Assembly (NCBI RefSeq): GCF_002884445.1
Contig: NZ_KZ614144.1
Coordinates: 1,344,202-1,408,201 of the forward strand
Length of the DNA stretch: 64,000 bases
Reading direction: 5' to 3'
Origin: Paenibacillus castaneae
Lineage (GTDB): Bacteria; Bacillota; Bacilli; Paenibacillales; Paenibacillaceae
This document shows positions 26,695-37,483 of the stretch, piece after piece; position 1 is the first letter of the stretch, and every line of letters begins with the position of its first letter. The notes under the pieces are model-generated. The model had not been told where the DNA came from, searched no databases, and was given only the letters and a program-made list of their open reading frames with translations. A program made the position numbers and the translations under genes.

Positions 26695-27585
26695 ATGTTT
26701 AGCAGGCTGCCTTTTAAAACACAGAAAAATTATGTCGTGTTTGGCTTTGTCGCATTACCGCTTCTGCTCCTCTTCACATTCGCCTATTATCCGGCGCTTG
26801 AGCTTATACGCCTAAGCTTTACGAGCTGGGATGGACTGAGTCCGAATAAGCCTTGGATCGGCTGGTCCAATTATCAAGAGGTATTTTCCAATCCAGAAAT
26901 TTTTGGCGTGTTTAAACATAACTTTGCCTATTTCGCTGTCGGAATTGTACAGAATATCGCCGCGATTTATTTCGCTGTGGTGCTTAACAGCAAACTAAAA
27001 GGAAAAAACTTTTTTAGATTGCTGCTATTTCTTCCGTACATCCTTAATGGCGTTGCTGTAGCATACTTATTCGGTTACGTTTTTGATACAACGAATGGAT
27101 CATTAAATTATTTACTTGGACAGCTTGGATTCGGCGCTTTGTCCGAAACAAGCTGGTTAGGAAACGGATCATTTGTAAACTACACGCTGGCATCTATCGG
27201 CTTCTGGCGGTTTATGGGCTTCAATATGGTAATTTATTTAGCAGCGCTTCAATCCATTCCAAGTGATATTTACGAAGCGGCATCGATTGACGGTGCGAAT
27301 GGCTGGCAGAAATTTATTAGCATCACGCTGCCTAACATTTACAAGATTATTGAGCTTAACTTATTTTTAACAGTTACGGGTTCTTTAGAGGTTTTCGATT
27401 TGCCTTATGTCCTTACCAAAGGCGGCCCAGCGGGGGCCAGTGAAACATTCGTTATGAAAATTGTCGAGACGGCTTTCCAGTTTAACAACTATGGCCTGGC
27501 TTCAGCGATGAGCGTAGTCTTATTGTTATTCGTAATTATCGTATTATCGATTCAACGCTTCTTGTTGAACGGAAGGGGGGAATAA
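26695..27585 (+). CDS. ABC sugar-transport permease, MalF-like
   Basis: A 296-residue membrane permease with about six spans. ALPLLLLFTFAYYPALELIRLSF is near the start and the EAA loop YEAASIDGANGWQKFISITLPNI is at about residues 197-219. It follows the binding-protein gene after the attenuating hairpin and precedes the second permease by 3 bp. The site GGAAGGATGGGG lies 9 bases before the ATG. It forms the channel of the importer with the next gene. No ATPase is encoded here. Confidence 0.92.
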   Translation: MFSRLPFKTQKNYVVFGFVALPLLLLFTFAYYPALELIRLSFTSWDGLSPNKPWIGWSNYQEVFSNPEIFGVFKHNFAYFAVGIVQNIAAIYFAVVLNSKLKGKNFFRLLLFLPYILNGVAVAYLFGYVFDTTNGSLNYLLGQLGFGALSETSWLGNGSFVNYTLASIGFWRFMGFNMVIYLAALQSIPSDIYEAASIDGANGWQKFISITLPNIYKIIELNLFLTVTGSLEVFDLPYVLTKGGPAGASETFVMKIVETAFQFNNYGLASAMSVVLLLFVIIVLSIQRFLLNGRGE

Positions 27586-27588
27586 TAA

Positions 27589-28419
27589 ATGACTAAAGCC
27601 AATAAGCTTTGGGATTCATTCAAATATTTAACCCTTTTAATAGCGGCCCTAGCGATATTGTTCCCGCCTTATATTATTGTCGTCAATGCTTTCAAGACGA
27701 AGGCGGAATTTCAAACCAAATCGTCCATTTCGCTGCCGGACAGCTTTTTTTACTTGAAAAACTTTGCGCAGGCATTTAAGCAAGCGAATATGATTAATGC
27801 CTTCGGGAATACCTTATTCATTATTGCATTAACGCTTATATTGAATATTCTAATCGGTTCAGCTTTCTGCTACGCGATTGGCCGCTTTAATTTCAAATTT
27901 AAAGGTGTTCTTGTCGGGTTGTTCCTATTTGCTACAATCATCCCGTCAATTACAACCCAGGTTGTCAATTATAAGACGATTCAAACGCTTGGGTTGACTA
28001 ACAATCTGCTCGGCCCTGTGCTTATCTACGTAGGCGCGGATATATTGCAAATTTATATTTATCTTCAATTCATCAAAAACATTCCTTATGAGCTGGACGA
28101 GAGCGCAATGCTGGAAGGTGCTTCGCTAATTCGAATATTCCGCACCATCATTTTCCCGCTGCTTGCGCCAGCTACAGCTACGATTATTATTTTGAAGACG
28201 ATTGCTATCTACAATGATATGTTCATTCCATTATTGTATTTACCAAGACCTGAGCATGTCGTCATCTCCACATCACTGATGCGCTTCTTCGGAGTCAACA
28301 GCGGTGATTGGCAAATGGTATCATCTGCAATCCTCATAATTATGATTCCAACTGCTATCATGTACATGTTCTTGCAAAAATACATTTTCGCGGGTGTTAC
28401 AAGCGGTGCGGTTAAATAA
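27589..28419 (+). CDS. ABC sugar-transport permease, MalG-like
   Basis: A 276-residue permease with about six spans. ILFPPYIIVVNAFKTKAEF is at the N-terminus, the EAA loop ELDESAMLEGASLIRIFRTIIFPLL is at about 170-195, and it ends QKYIFAGVTSGAVK, the usual MalG-type C-terminus. It starts 3 bp after the first permease with AAGGGGGG ahead. It completes the importer that probably feeds the intracellular GH113/epimerase/GH130 enzymes encoded divergently. Confidence 0.92.
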   Translation: MTKANKLWDSFKYLTLLIAALAILFPPYIIVVNAFKTKAEFQTKSSISLPDSFFYLKNFAQAFKQANMINAFGNTLFIIALTLILNILIGSAFCYAIGRFNFKFKGVLVGLFLFATIIPSITTQVVNYKTIQTLGLTNNLLGPVLIYVGADILQIYIYLQFIKNIPYELDESAMLEGASLIRIFRTIIFPLLAPATATIIILKTIAIYNDMFIPLLYLPRPEHVVISTSLMRFFGVNSGDWQMVSSAILIIMIPTAIMYMFLQKYIFAGVTSGAVK

Positions 28420-28500
28420 GCCGCCCGCTTTCTTTTCGTTGCAGTTGCCCCCAATTTAGCGCAAACTAGATGAGGAATCTGCCAAAGGAGACGAGCAAAC

Positions 28501-29259
28501 ATGAACATCATCATTGCAGACGACGAGGAATTTATTCGGCTGGGTTTACACAAAATTTTGACGAATATGGACCTGGATATTACGGTTATAGGCTCATACA
28601 GCAACGGCATGGACGCATGGGCACATATTTCAAAGCTGAGCGAAGGCGAGCTGGATGTGTTGATTACCGATATCAAAATGCCCATGATGGATGGTCTCAA
28701 GCTCATTGAGCATATACGGGATAAGTCGATCGCAACCATTGTGCTTAGCGGCTTTAGTGAATTTGAGTATGCGCGCAAGGCGCTCCGTTTCGGAGTGCGT
28801 GATTATTTGCTAAAGCCAATTGATAAAACAAATTTATACGATCTGCTTGCAAGGCTTAAGCAAGAGCGAAACGAGCTGAAGTTGGAAAACGCTGAAACTG
28901 CTGGAAGCGGACAAGATTCTATTTCGCAAGAGAAAGAGCATCATGTTATCGAACAGATGAAAAGCATTTTGGAACAGGAATATGACAAAAATTTCGAAAT
29001 GGAGCGCATTGCCGATACAGTCGGGATGAGTGCCAATTATTTAAGCCGGCTGTTCAAGCAGGAAACAGGAATGACACTGACGGACTATCTAATTGACATT
29101 CGAATCGAGAAAGCTAAGCTTTATTTGACCGATCATCCCCATTTGAAAAATTACGAAATATCGCAGCTGGTCGGCTATAGCGATCCGGTTTATTTCAATA
29201 AGCTGTTCAAAAAAATGGTCGGAGAAACGCCGAAGGACTACAAAGGAAAGTATCGCTAG
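28501..29259 (+). CDS. YesN-type response regulator with AraC HTH
   Basis: A 252-residue two-component regulator. The receiver domain (1-120) shows IIADDEE, the phospho-acceptor Asp in LDVLITDIKMPMMDG and the Lys in RDYLLKPID. A short linker leads to an AraC-type double HTH (about 155-250: DTVGMSANYLSRLFKQETG, then YSDPVYFNKLFKKMVGETPKDYK). Such regulators usually pair with a YesM-type kinase beside sugar importers, but none is encoded nearby. It lies 81 bp after the importer and 140 bp before the ABC exporter. The ribosome-binding site is AAAGGAGA. Confidence 0.92.
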   Translation: MNIIIADDEEFIRLGLHKILTNMDLDITVIGSYSNGMDAWAHISKLSEGELDVLITDIKMPMMDGLKLIEHIRDKSIATIVLSGFSEFEYARKALRFGVRDYLLKPIDKTNLYDLLARLKQERNELKLENAETAGSGQDSISQEKEHHVIEQMKSILEQEYDKNFEMERIADTVGMSANYLSRLFKQETGMTLTDYLIDIRIEKAKLYLTDHPHLKNYEISQLVGYSDPVYFNKLFKKMVGETPKDYKGKYR

Positions 29260-29399
29260 CTGATGGAGCCAAATCGAATAAGTTTAACGCCAGATTACAC
29301 ATTTACAGTATCGGGAAATGAGCGTAAGATTGTGGCGGTAGCAGGTGGTGATTGCTTCCAGGCAAACGACATATAGAGCTGCAGAAGGATGGAGAGCAA

Positions 29400-31211
29400 A
29401 TGACAGAGAGAGCCGCAAACGCTAACCTCAAGCTGGGCGGATCGAAGGGTTTGGCAAAAACGTTTGAGAATGCGGCGCTGGAGGAGAACAGCAGTCCGTT
29501 AAAGTTTCTGTTATCCCTGTACAAAGGTAATTTCGCAAATTTATTCATTTCTTTAATTTTTTTGTTGATAAAAAGTGCGCCCGTTTATGTACTGCCGATT
29601 GTAACAGCCAATATCATTAATATTGCAACTAATCCAGCCAAGTATCCGATTAGCGGCATCTGGATGAATTTCTTCATTATATTAATTGTTATATTGCAAA
29701 ATATACCGACGCACGCGGCGTATATCTCCTTTCTAAGCCGTGCGGTCAGATACGTGGAAGCGGGACTCCGCAGCGCGCTTGTGCGCAAGCTGCAGCAGCT
29801 GTCGATTAACTCGCATCGCGAGCTTCCGGCAGGGAAGCTGCAATCAAAGGTGCTGCGCGATGTGGAAGCGGTTGAGATGATGTCGAAGCAGTTCATGCTA
29901 GCTTTGGCGCCCGCAGTCGTTAATATTATCGTTTCGTTCATTATTACATTGAATAGCAGCTGGACCGTTTCGCTGTTTTTTGTACTAACGATTCCGATGT
30001 CCATTACAATCGTAACGATTTTCCGCCGGAAAATCCGTAAGTCGAACAAGGAGTTCCGCAAGGAAATTGAGCAAATGTCCTCGCGTGTGTCAGAGATGGT
30101 CGAGATGATTCCCATCACGAGAGCTCACGGGCTGGAGAAGGTTGAAATCGCAAAGATTGATTCAACCCTGCAAAATATTCAAGGCAAAGGCTATCGGCTT
30201 GATTTGGTTGAAGCTTTTTTCGGATCAACGAACTGGGTTACATTCCAAATTTTCCAGGTGCTATGTTTAATGTTTACTTCTTACCTCGCCTATAATGGAG
30301 AAATTCAAGTGGGCGATGTGGTCATGTATCAAGGCTTTTTTGCTATGATCTTGGCATCCGTCACCGGCCTTATTAACATTTATCCGCAAATTGCCAAGGG
30401 TTTGGAATCGATACATTCCATTAAAGAAATTCTCGTTTCAAAGGATATTGAGAATAATAGCGGTAAAACAAAGCTAGCAGATGTACGCGGACAGTTTTCA
30501 TTCCAAGGCGTAGAGCTGATGTATCCTGACAGTGAGTACCATGTGCTGGAGGATGTTACGCTTGACGTCAAGGCGGGCGAGAGCATCGCGTTTGTCGGCG
30601 CATCCGGTGCAGGGAAATCGACCGTGCTCAATTTGGTCATCGGCTTCCTGCAGCCGACAGGCGGCAAAGTGCTGATGGATGGCATTAATTTAGCCGACAT
30701 TGACCTGCGCAGCTATCGGAAGCATTTGGCCGTTGTGCCCCAGACGAATATCTTGTTCTCAGGAACGATTCGCGACAACATTACATACGGCCTGCGTGAA
30801 ATTAGCGAAGAGCAGGTGCAGCGTGTAGTGGAAATGGCTAATCTGTCTGAGTTCATTGAGCAGCTGCCGAATGGTCTGGATACGATGGTGGGCGAGCATG
30901 GCGGTAAGCTTTCAGGCGGCCAGCGCCAGCGGATTGCCATTGCTCGTGCACTTGTCCGCGATCCCAAAATCATTATTTTGGACGAAGCGACCTCCGCACT
31001 TGATAATGAGTCGGAATTCCATGTTCAGAAGGCGATGCAGGAGCTCATTAAGGGCAGAACAACGTTTATCGTCGCGCATCGCTTGTCTACCATTCGCGAT
31101 GCTGATCGCATTGTTGTTATGAAGAAGGGCCGAATTGTAGAGGTTGGAACGTTCGATGAGCTGATGTCGAGCAAGGGTGAGTTCTATAATTTGAAACAGC
31201 TTCAGCTGTAG
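29400..31211 (+). CDS. ABC exporter, fused membrane and ATPase domains
   Basis: A 603-residue type IV (MsbA/LmrA-like) half-transporter that would work as a dimer. The membrane domain (about 40-330) has six spans. The ATPase shows Walker A GASGAGKST, Q-loop VVPQTNILFSGTIRDNI, signature LSGGQRQRIAIARALVR, Walker B IIILDEATSALD and the H-loop IVAHRLSTI. ATG 29400 follows AAGGATGGAG, so it is preferred over the TTG at 29352. Cargo is unknown: drugs, lipids or peptides are all possible. No partner half-transporter is adjacent, suggesting a homodimer. It may be co-regulated with the YesN-type gene. Confidence 0.92.
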   Translation: MTERAANANLKLGGSKGLAKTFENAALEENSSPLKFLLSLYKGNFANLFISLIFLLIKSAPVYVLPIVTANIINIATNPAKYPISGIWMNFFIILIVILQNIPTHAAYISFLSRAVRYVEAGLRSALVRKLQQLSINSHRELPAGKLQSKVLRDVEAVEMMSKQFMLALAPAVVNIIVSFIITLNSSWTVSLFFVLTIPMSITIVTIFRRKIRKSNKEFRKEIEQMSSRVSEMVEMIPITRAHGLEKVEIAKIDSTLQNIQGKGYRLDLVEAFFGSTNWVTFQIFQVLCLMFTSYLAYNGEIQVGDVVMYQGFFAMILASVTGLINIYPQIAKGLESIHSIKEILVSKDIENNSGKTKLADVRGQFSFQGVELMYPDSEYHVLEDVTLDVKAGESIAFVGASGAGKSTVLNLVIGFLQPTGGKVLMDGINLADIDLRSYRKHLAVVPQTNILFSGTIRDNITYGLREISEEQVQRVVEMANLSEFIEQLPNGLDTMVGEHGGKLSGGQRQRIAIARALVRDPKIIILDEATSALDNESEFHVQKAMQELIKGRTTFIVAHRLSTIRDADRIVVMKKGRIVEVGTFDELMSSKGEFYNLKQLQL

Positions 31212-31365
31212 GAAATAGTAGTGAATAAAGCTGTTCAGGGGGATCGTATGCCTGGGCAGCTTTTATTATTTGGCGTAGCGTTAGTTTCATATTTTTATAG
31301 AAACACTTGAAAATTGTAGGATTAAACAAAGATGTTGAATGATTTATACTGTGAATATCATGTAA

Positions 31366-34500
<3,135 letters not shown>

Positions 34501-34505
34501 TGCAG

Positions 34506-34550
34506 AAGAGGCTGCCTTTCGTCTAATGACGATAGGCCAGCCTCTTTTAT
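34506..34550. terminator. Bidirectional terminator between lacZ and the AIM24 gene
   Basis: AAGAGGCTG pairs with CAGCCTCTT, with inner stems CCT/AGG and CGTC/GACG, followed by TTTATTT. It overlaps the stop region of the convergent AIM24 gene. Confidence 0.85.
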
Positions 34551-35236
34551 TTAATATAAATGCCGCCAAAAGGCAGCACTTCACGCAATACCCGCTTAAT
34601 GAAGCCTCCGTTTTGCAGCTGCTCCTCAAGCTCGACATCGCGGGAGCCGGTCTGAATCAAGACAGGGCCGCTGCCGCGAATTTCCCATTGCACATTCATA
34701 TGCTGGCTGGCGAGCTTGTTTCCGTATACAGACAGCTGAATAGACGCGTTCGCAGGATAGGCAACAAGAGCCCCGGTCTCTACGTAAAGCGGACGATCAT
34801 GCTGCAGCTGAATCGATTTCATATCGCCGGCCGTTATAATGCCAAGCCTGCCTGGTCCAGTGAAGCGCATCCGTACAAATTCCTTAGTAATCCAAGCGTT
34901 CTTGAGCTTCTGTACGACAGATTTCAGCTTCATGCCGTCTGAGAAAAAAATGACATGGCGAAAATCGAACAGTAGATCGCTTTTTGCATCAATTTCCACC
35001 GTTTCGAGCGAGCATCCCCGAGGCAGGCCAATGATGAATTCAGCAGGTCCTGACAGAAGAGAACGAATCCATTTCTTCTTGCGGTACATGCCAGCCAAAT
35101 CCATGAAGCGATCTTCACGGTTCTGCGGTGCTCCCTGATAGGCGATAATAGACTTGGGGTGAAGCACATGCAGTCTCTCTTCATCTTCCAGCTTGATGTG
35201 CACATGTCCGATCTGAACGGGGACGTTTATATTCAT
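34547..35236 (-). CDS. AIM24-family protein
   Basis: A 229-residue beta-rich protein of the AIM24 family. It ends with the usual TGALVAYPANASIQLSVYG and PGRLGIITAG blocks. Function is poorly known; mitochondrial AIM24 affects membrane organisation, and bacterial members lack a clear assignment. There is no signal peptide or membrane span. Its ATG overlaps the stop of the upstream coiled-coil membrane protein (ATGA), so the two are made together, probably as a membrane-linked complex (inference). Confidence 0.8.
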   Translation of the reverse strand: MNINVPVQIGHVHIKLEDEERLHVLHPKSIIAYQGAPQNREDRFMDLAGMYRKKKWIRSLLSGPAEFIIGLPRGCSLETVEIDAKSDLLFDFRHVIFFSDGMKLKSVVQKLKNAWITKEFVRMRFTGPGRLGIITAGDMKSIQLQHDRPLYVETGALVAYPANASIQLSVYGNKLASQHMNVQWEIRGSGPVLIQTGSRDVELEEQLQNGGFIKRVLREVLPFGGIYIK

Positions 35237-35721
35237 CCGCTGATCCCTCTTCTGCCGGCTCTTGTCTGCTTACGCCATACCAAATAGCGCCAAACACGCA
35301 GAGCTATGATATAAGCGGCAAATATAGCGACGATAATGATAATCGTATTAATAAATTTGCGTATGAAAGATTGCTTGTCCTGCTTCGCTTTCTCTACCTC
35401 AGCCTGCAGGCTGGCGTTTTGCGCAATTAGCTGCTCGTTCTGCAAGCGGAATTTCTCATTCTGCTCTAGCAGCTCCTGCTGCTGGCGGGCGTATTCTTCG
35501 GCTGCCTGAAGAGACTCTTCAAGCTGCTGCTGTTGTTCTGCCAGTGCGGCTTTCGCATCTAAATATTGGGATTCCAGCTCGCTTATTTTCTCTGGTGTAT
35601 TGTATATGTCTTTGATCCGATCGAAAAATCCAGCATCGGCGGTTGGATAAGGGGATGCTGCACAAAAAATACATAAGAGGCATACAAGTACGATTGCTTT
35701 CGTTAATGGCTGTCGCATCAT
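35233..35721 (-). CDS. Secreted/anchored coiled-coil membrane protein
   Basis: A 162-residue protein. The N-terminal signal or anchor (AIVLVCLLCIFCAASPYPTADA) is followed by a long Glu/Gln-rich coiled coil (about 40-115: YLDAKAALAEQQQQLEESLQ and further heptads). A membrane span (FINTIIIIVAIFAAYIIALRV, about 122-142) and a basic tail come last. The coiled coil would lie outside and the tail inside. It overlaps the AIM24 gene, so the pair may form a small membrane structure. The family is otherwise unrecognised. Confidence 0.75.
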   Translation of the reverse strand: MMRQPLTKAIVLVCLLCIFCAASPYPTADAGFFDRIKDIYNTPEKISELESQYLDAKAALAEQQQQLEESLQAAEEYARQQQELLEQNEKFRLQNEQLIAQNASLQAEVEKAKQDKQSFIRKFINTIIIIVAIFAAYIIALRVWRYLVWRKQTRAGRRGISG

Positions 35722-35802
35722 ATTCTCCCTTCAATTCTCGACATAAGAGGGGCGATGCTTACATTTTACAGTCTTTCCCGACAATAGTCACCCTTGTCCT
35801 AC

Positions 35803-35845
35803 AAAAAAAAGCTGCCCCAATAGCCGTTTAAGACCTTGGGGCAGC
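35803..35845 (-). terminator. Minus-strand terminator beyond repeat locus B
   Basis: GCTGCCCCAA pairs with TTGGGGCAGC. The eight A bases at 35803-35810 give a U-run on the minus strand. It would end transcripts from the aldose-epimerase gene after they cross repeat locus B and the IS element. Confidence 0.8.
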
Positions 35846-35892
35846 TCCATTTTGTTTTTAGCTTTAATTTGTCGGAAATAACGGAGGTTAAG

Positions 35893-36095
35893 AAATAGAG
35901 CTAGTTTCTAGCTCTATTTCTCCTGAAACAGCCTAAGTTTGTGGAATAGAGCTAGTTTCTAGCTCTATTCTATGCAGCTGTAGCGAAATGAGCTCATTTC
36001 CGCCATTTGTCTGAGAAATAGAGCTAACTTCTAGCTCTATTTCTCCTGAAACAGCCTAAGTTTGTGGAATAGAGCTAGTTTTAGAGCTAGAATAA
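35893..36095 (+). repeat. Palindromic repeat locus B, left part (51/72/51 bp spacing)
   Basis: ATAGAG cores lie at 35895, 35946, 36018 and 36069: spacings 51, 72 and 51 bp, as in loci A and C. The first copy is a perfect 13-3-13 palindrome (GAAATAGAGCTAG, TTT, mirror arm). The 51-bp spacer (CTCCTGAAACAGCCTAAGT) is repeated exactly 123 bp later. A further perfect palindrome, GAAATGAGCTCATTTC, lies at 35985-36000. The fourth copy is cut by the IS element after its loop; its right arm continues at 37386. Confidence 0.9.
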
Positions 36096-36156
36096 AAAGT
36101 GGACACCTGTTAAGGAGAAATGGATAATTTACTTAACGAAGAAAGAGGTGTCCTTT

Positions 36157-36474
36157 ATGGGGGAGCAACGTCAACGATTTAATGAAGATTTTAAGAAGCA
36201 AACGGTTAAATATATTCAGGATCAGACGAAGTCCGTACCGGAGATTGCTACAGAATTAAATATTTCCTCGAGTACTGTACACAAATGGTTAGCCAAGTAC
36301 CGAGAATTCGACAATGAATCTTTAGCAAACCCCGAGAAAGTTCGTCAATTAGAACAACAATTAAAAGAGAAAGAACGCGAAAATCAACTGAAAGAGCGAG
36401 CGCTAGCAGATCTCCAAGAAGAATTGGCCATTTTAAAAAAGGCTCTGCACATCTTCAGCAAAGAAAAGAACTAA
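36157..36474 (+). CDS. IS3-family transposase OrfA
   Basis: A 105-residue DNA-binding part of the transposase. It has an HTH (QTKSVPEIATELNISSSTVHKWLAKY, about 20-45) and a leucine-zipper-like coiled coil to the end (VRQLEQQLKEKERENQLKER). ATG 36157 has GAAAGAGGTG ahead; the in-frame GTG 36148 lies inside that site. An A6G run at 36435-36441, close to the 3' end, is a classic -1 frameshift site, allowing production of the OrfAB transposase. Confidence 0.9.
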   Translation: MGEQRQRFNEDFKKQTVKYIQDQTKSVPEIATELNISSSTVHKWLAKYREFDNESLANPEKVRQLEQQLKEKERENQLKERALADLQEELAILKKALHIFSKEKN

Positions 36475-36521
36475 GGTTCCAATTTGTCGAAGATCATCGC
36501 TCTGAGTATCGACTAGAGAAG

Positions 36522-37346
36522 ATGTGCAAGGTCATGGAGATTTCTCGGAGCGGTTATTATAAGTGGAAACTAGCTAAACCTAGTGAGCAAAAGCTTCGCA
36601 AGGCAGCTGTAATCGAGCGAATCAACTATCATTTCCACGATACCAAAGGGATCTATGGTAGTCCGAAGATTACCCATATGCTCTCGTTAGAGGGCATAAA
36701 CACCTGTGAACGTACGGTAAGCAACTATATGAATGAGGTAGGATTGCGTTCCTGTGTTTCAAGGAAATTCAGAGTAAACACCACCGATTCCAACCATGAC
36801 CAGCCTGTAGCTCCGAACATCCTGAATCAACAGTTTGCTACAGAGGAGCCTAACCGGGTGTGGGCAGCGGATATTACCTACATTCCTTGTCGTGAAGGAC
36901 GACTTTATTTGGCCAGTGTTCTCGACCTCTGTACACGTGAAATTGTAGGTTGGCGGCTTGCTGCTCGAATGACTGTTGAACTTGTCCTTGGCGCATTAGA
37001 AGATGCTTTTAAGACGAAAAAACCCAAAAAGGGACTTATCCATCACTCCGATCGTGGTTCGCAGTATGCTTCTGCCGAATATCGAGAAAAGCTTTCCTCC
37101 TATAAGATGACAGCCAGCATGAGCCGTAAAGGTAACTGTTATGACAACGCGAGTATGGAATCTTTTCATAGCGTACTCAAGAAAGAGCTGGTTTACTGCA
37201 AGACATTCAAGACGAAGAAGCAAGCTTATGATGAAATATTCCAATACATTGAGCTTTTCTATAATCGCAAACGTATCCATAGCTCACTTGGCTATTTATC
37301 ACCAGTTCGCTTTGCTGCGCTTTTTCATAAGAAAAGCGCTAGCTAA
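36522..37346 (+). CDS. IS3-family transposase OrfB, DDE domain
   Basis: The catalytic integrase-like part. The DDE residues sit in VWAADITYIP, HHSDRGSQYAS and NASMESFHSVLKKE, with a C-terminal YNRKRIHSSLGYLSPV typical of the family. The frame is open upstream to the A6G run at 36435-36441, reading ELRFQFVEDHRSEYRLEKM, so the functional product is probably an OrfAB fusion made by -1 frameshifting. ATG 36522 is only the first ATG of this frame. No stop or deletion is visible, so the element looks intact. Confidence 0.92.
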   Translation: MCKVMEISRSGYYKWKLAKPSEQKLRKAAVIERINYHFHDTKGIYGSPKITHMLSLEGINTCERTVSNYMNEVGLRSCVSRKFRVNTTDSNHDQPVAPNILNQQFATEEPNRVWAADITYIPCREGRLYLASVLDLCTREIVGWRLAARMTVELVLGALEDAFKTKKPKKGLIHHSDRGSQYASAEYREKLSSYKMTASMSRKGNCYDNASMESFHSVLKKELVYCKTFKTKKQAYDEIFQYIELFYNRKRIHSSLGYLSPVRFAALFHKKSAS

Positions 37347-37385
37347 TTCTCCTAAATAAGTGTCCACTTTATTGACAGAGGTCCA

Positions 37386-37430
37386 TTTCTAGCTCTATTC
37401 TATGCAGCTGTAACGATATGAGCTCATTTC
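37386..37430 (+). repeat. Palindromic repeat locus B, right remnant after the IS
   Basis: TTTCTAGCTCTATTC is the right half of the fourth palindrome. It continues with TATGCAGCTGTAACGATATG and AGCTCATTTCCGCC, matching the sequence after the second copy at 35971-36003. Removing the IS restores a full palindrome. Confidence 0.85.
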
Positions 37431-37483
37431 CGCCAATTGCTTGCGATTTAGCCTCACGCATGACAGCGATTTCACTTTAGATT

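Larger units (their letters stand above)
36082..37385 (+). mobile_element. IS3-family insertion sequence inside repeat locus B
   Basis: An element of about 1.3 kb. A 24-bp inverted repeat (AAAGTGGACACCTGTTAAGG at 36096, matching 37347-37370 in reverse with three mismatches) flanks orfA and orfB. Comparison with the intact palindrome at 35944 places the outer ends at about 36082 and 37385, with TTT at 36079-36081 and 37386-37388 as the target duplication. The outer 14-15 bases match poorly between ends, so the exact ends are uncertain by several bases. Confidence 0.8.

Noticed and set aside
15753..28419. Importers judged incomplete because no ATPase gene is present
   Set aside because: Sugar importers of these types commonly share one MsmX-like ATPase encoded elsewhere, so this is not a sign of decay.
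35893..36080. CRISPR-like array at locus B
   Set aside because: Repeats are palindromic with two alternating spacings, spacers are themselves repeated, and there are no cas genes.
36148..37346. IS transposase as a pseudogene because it is split in two frames
   Set aside because: The A6G run at 36435-36441 and the open -1 frame into OrfB are the normal programmed frameshift arrangement of IS3-family elements.
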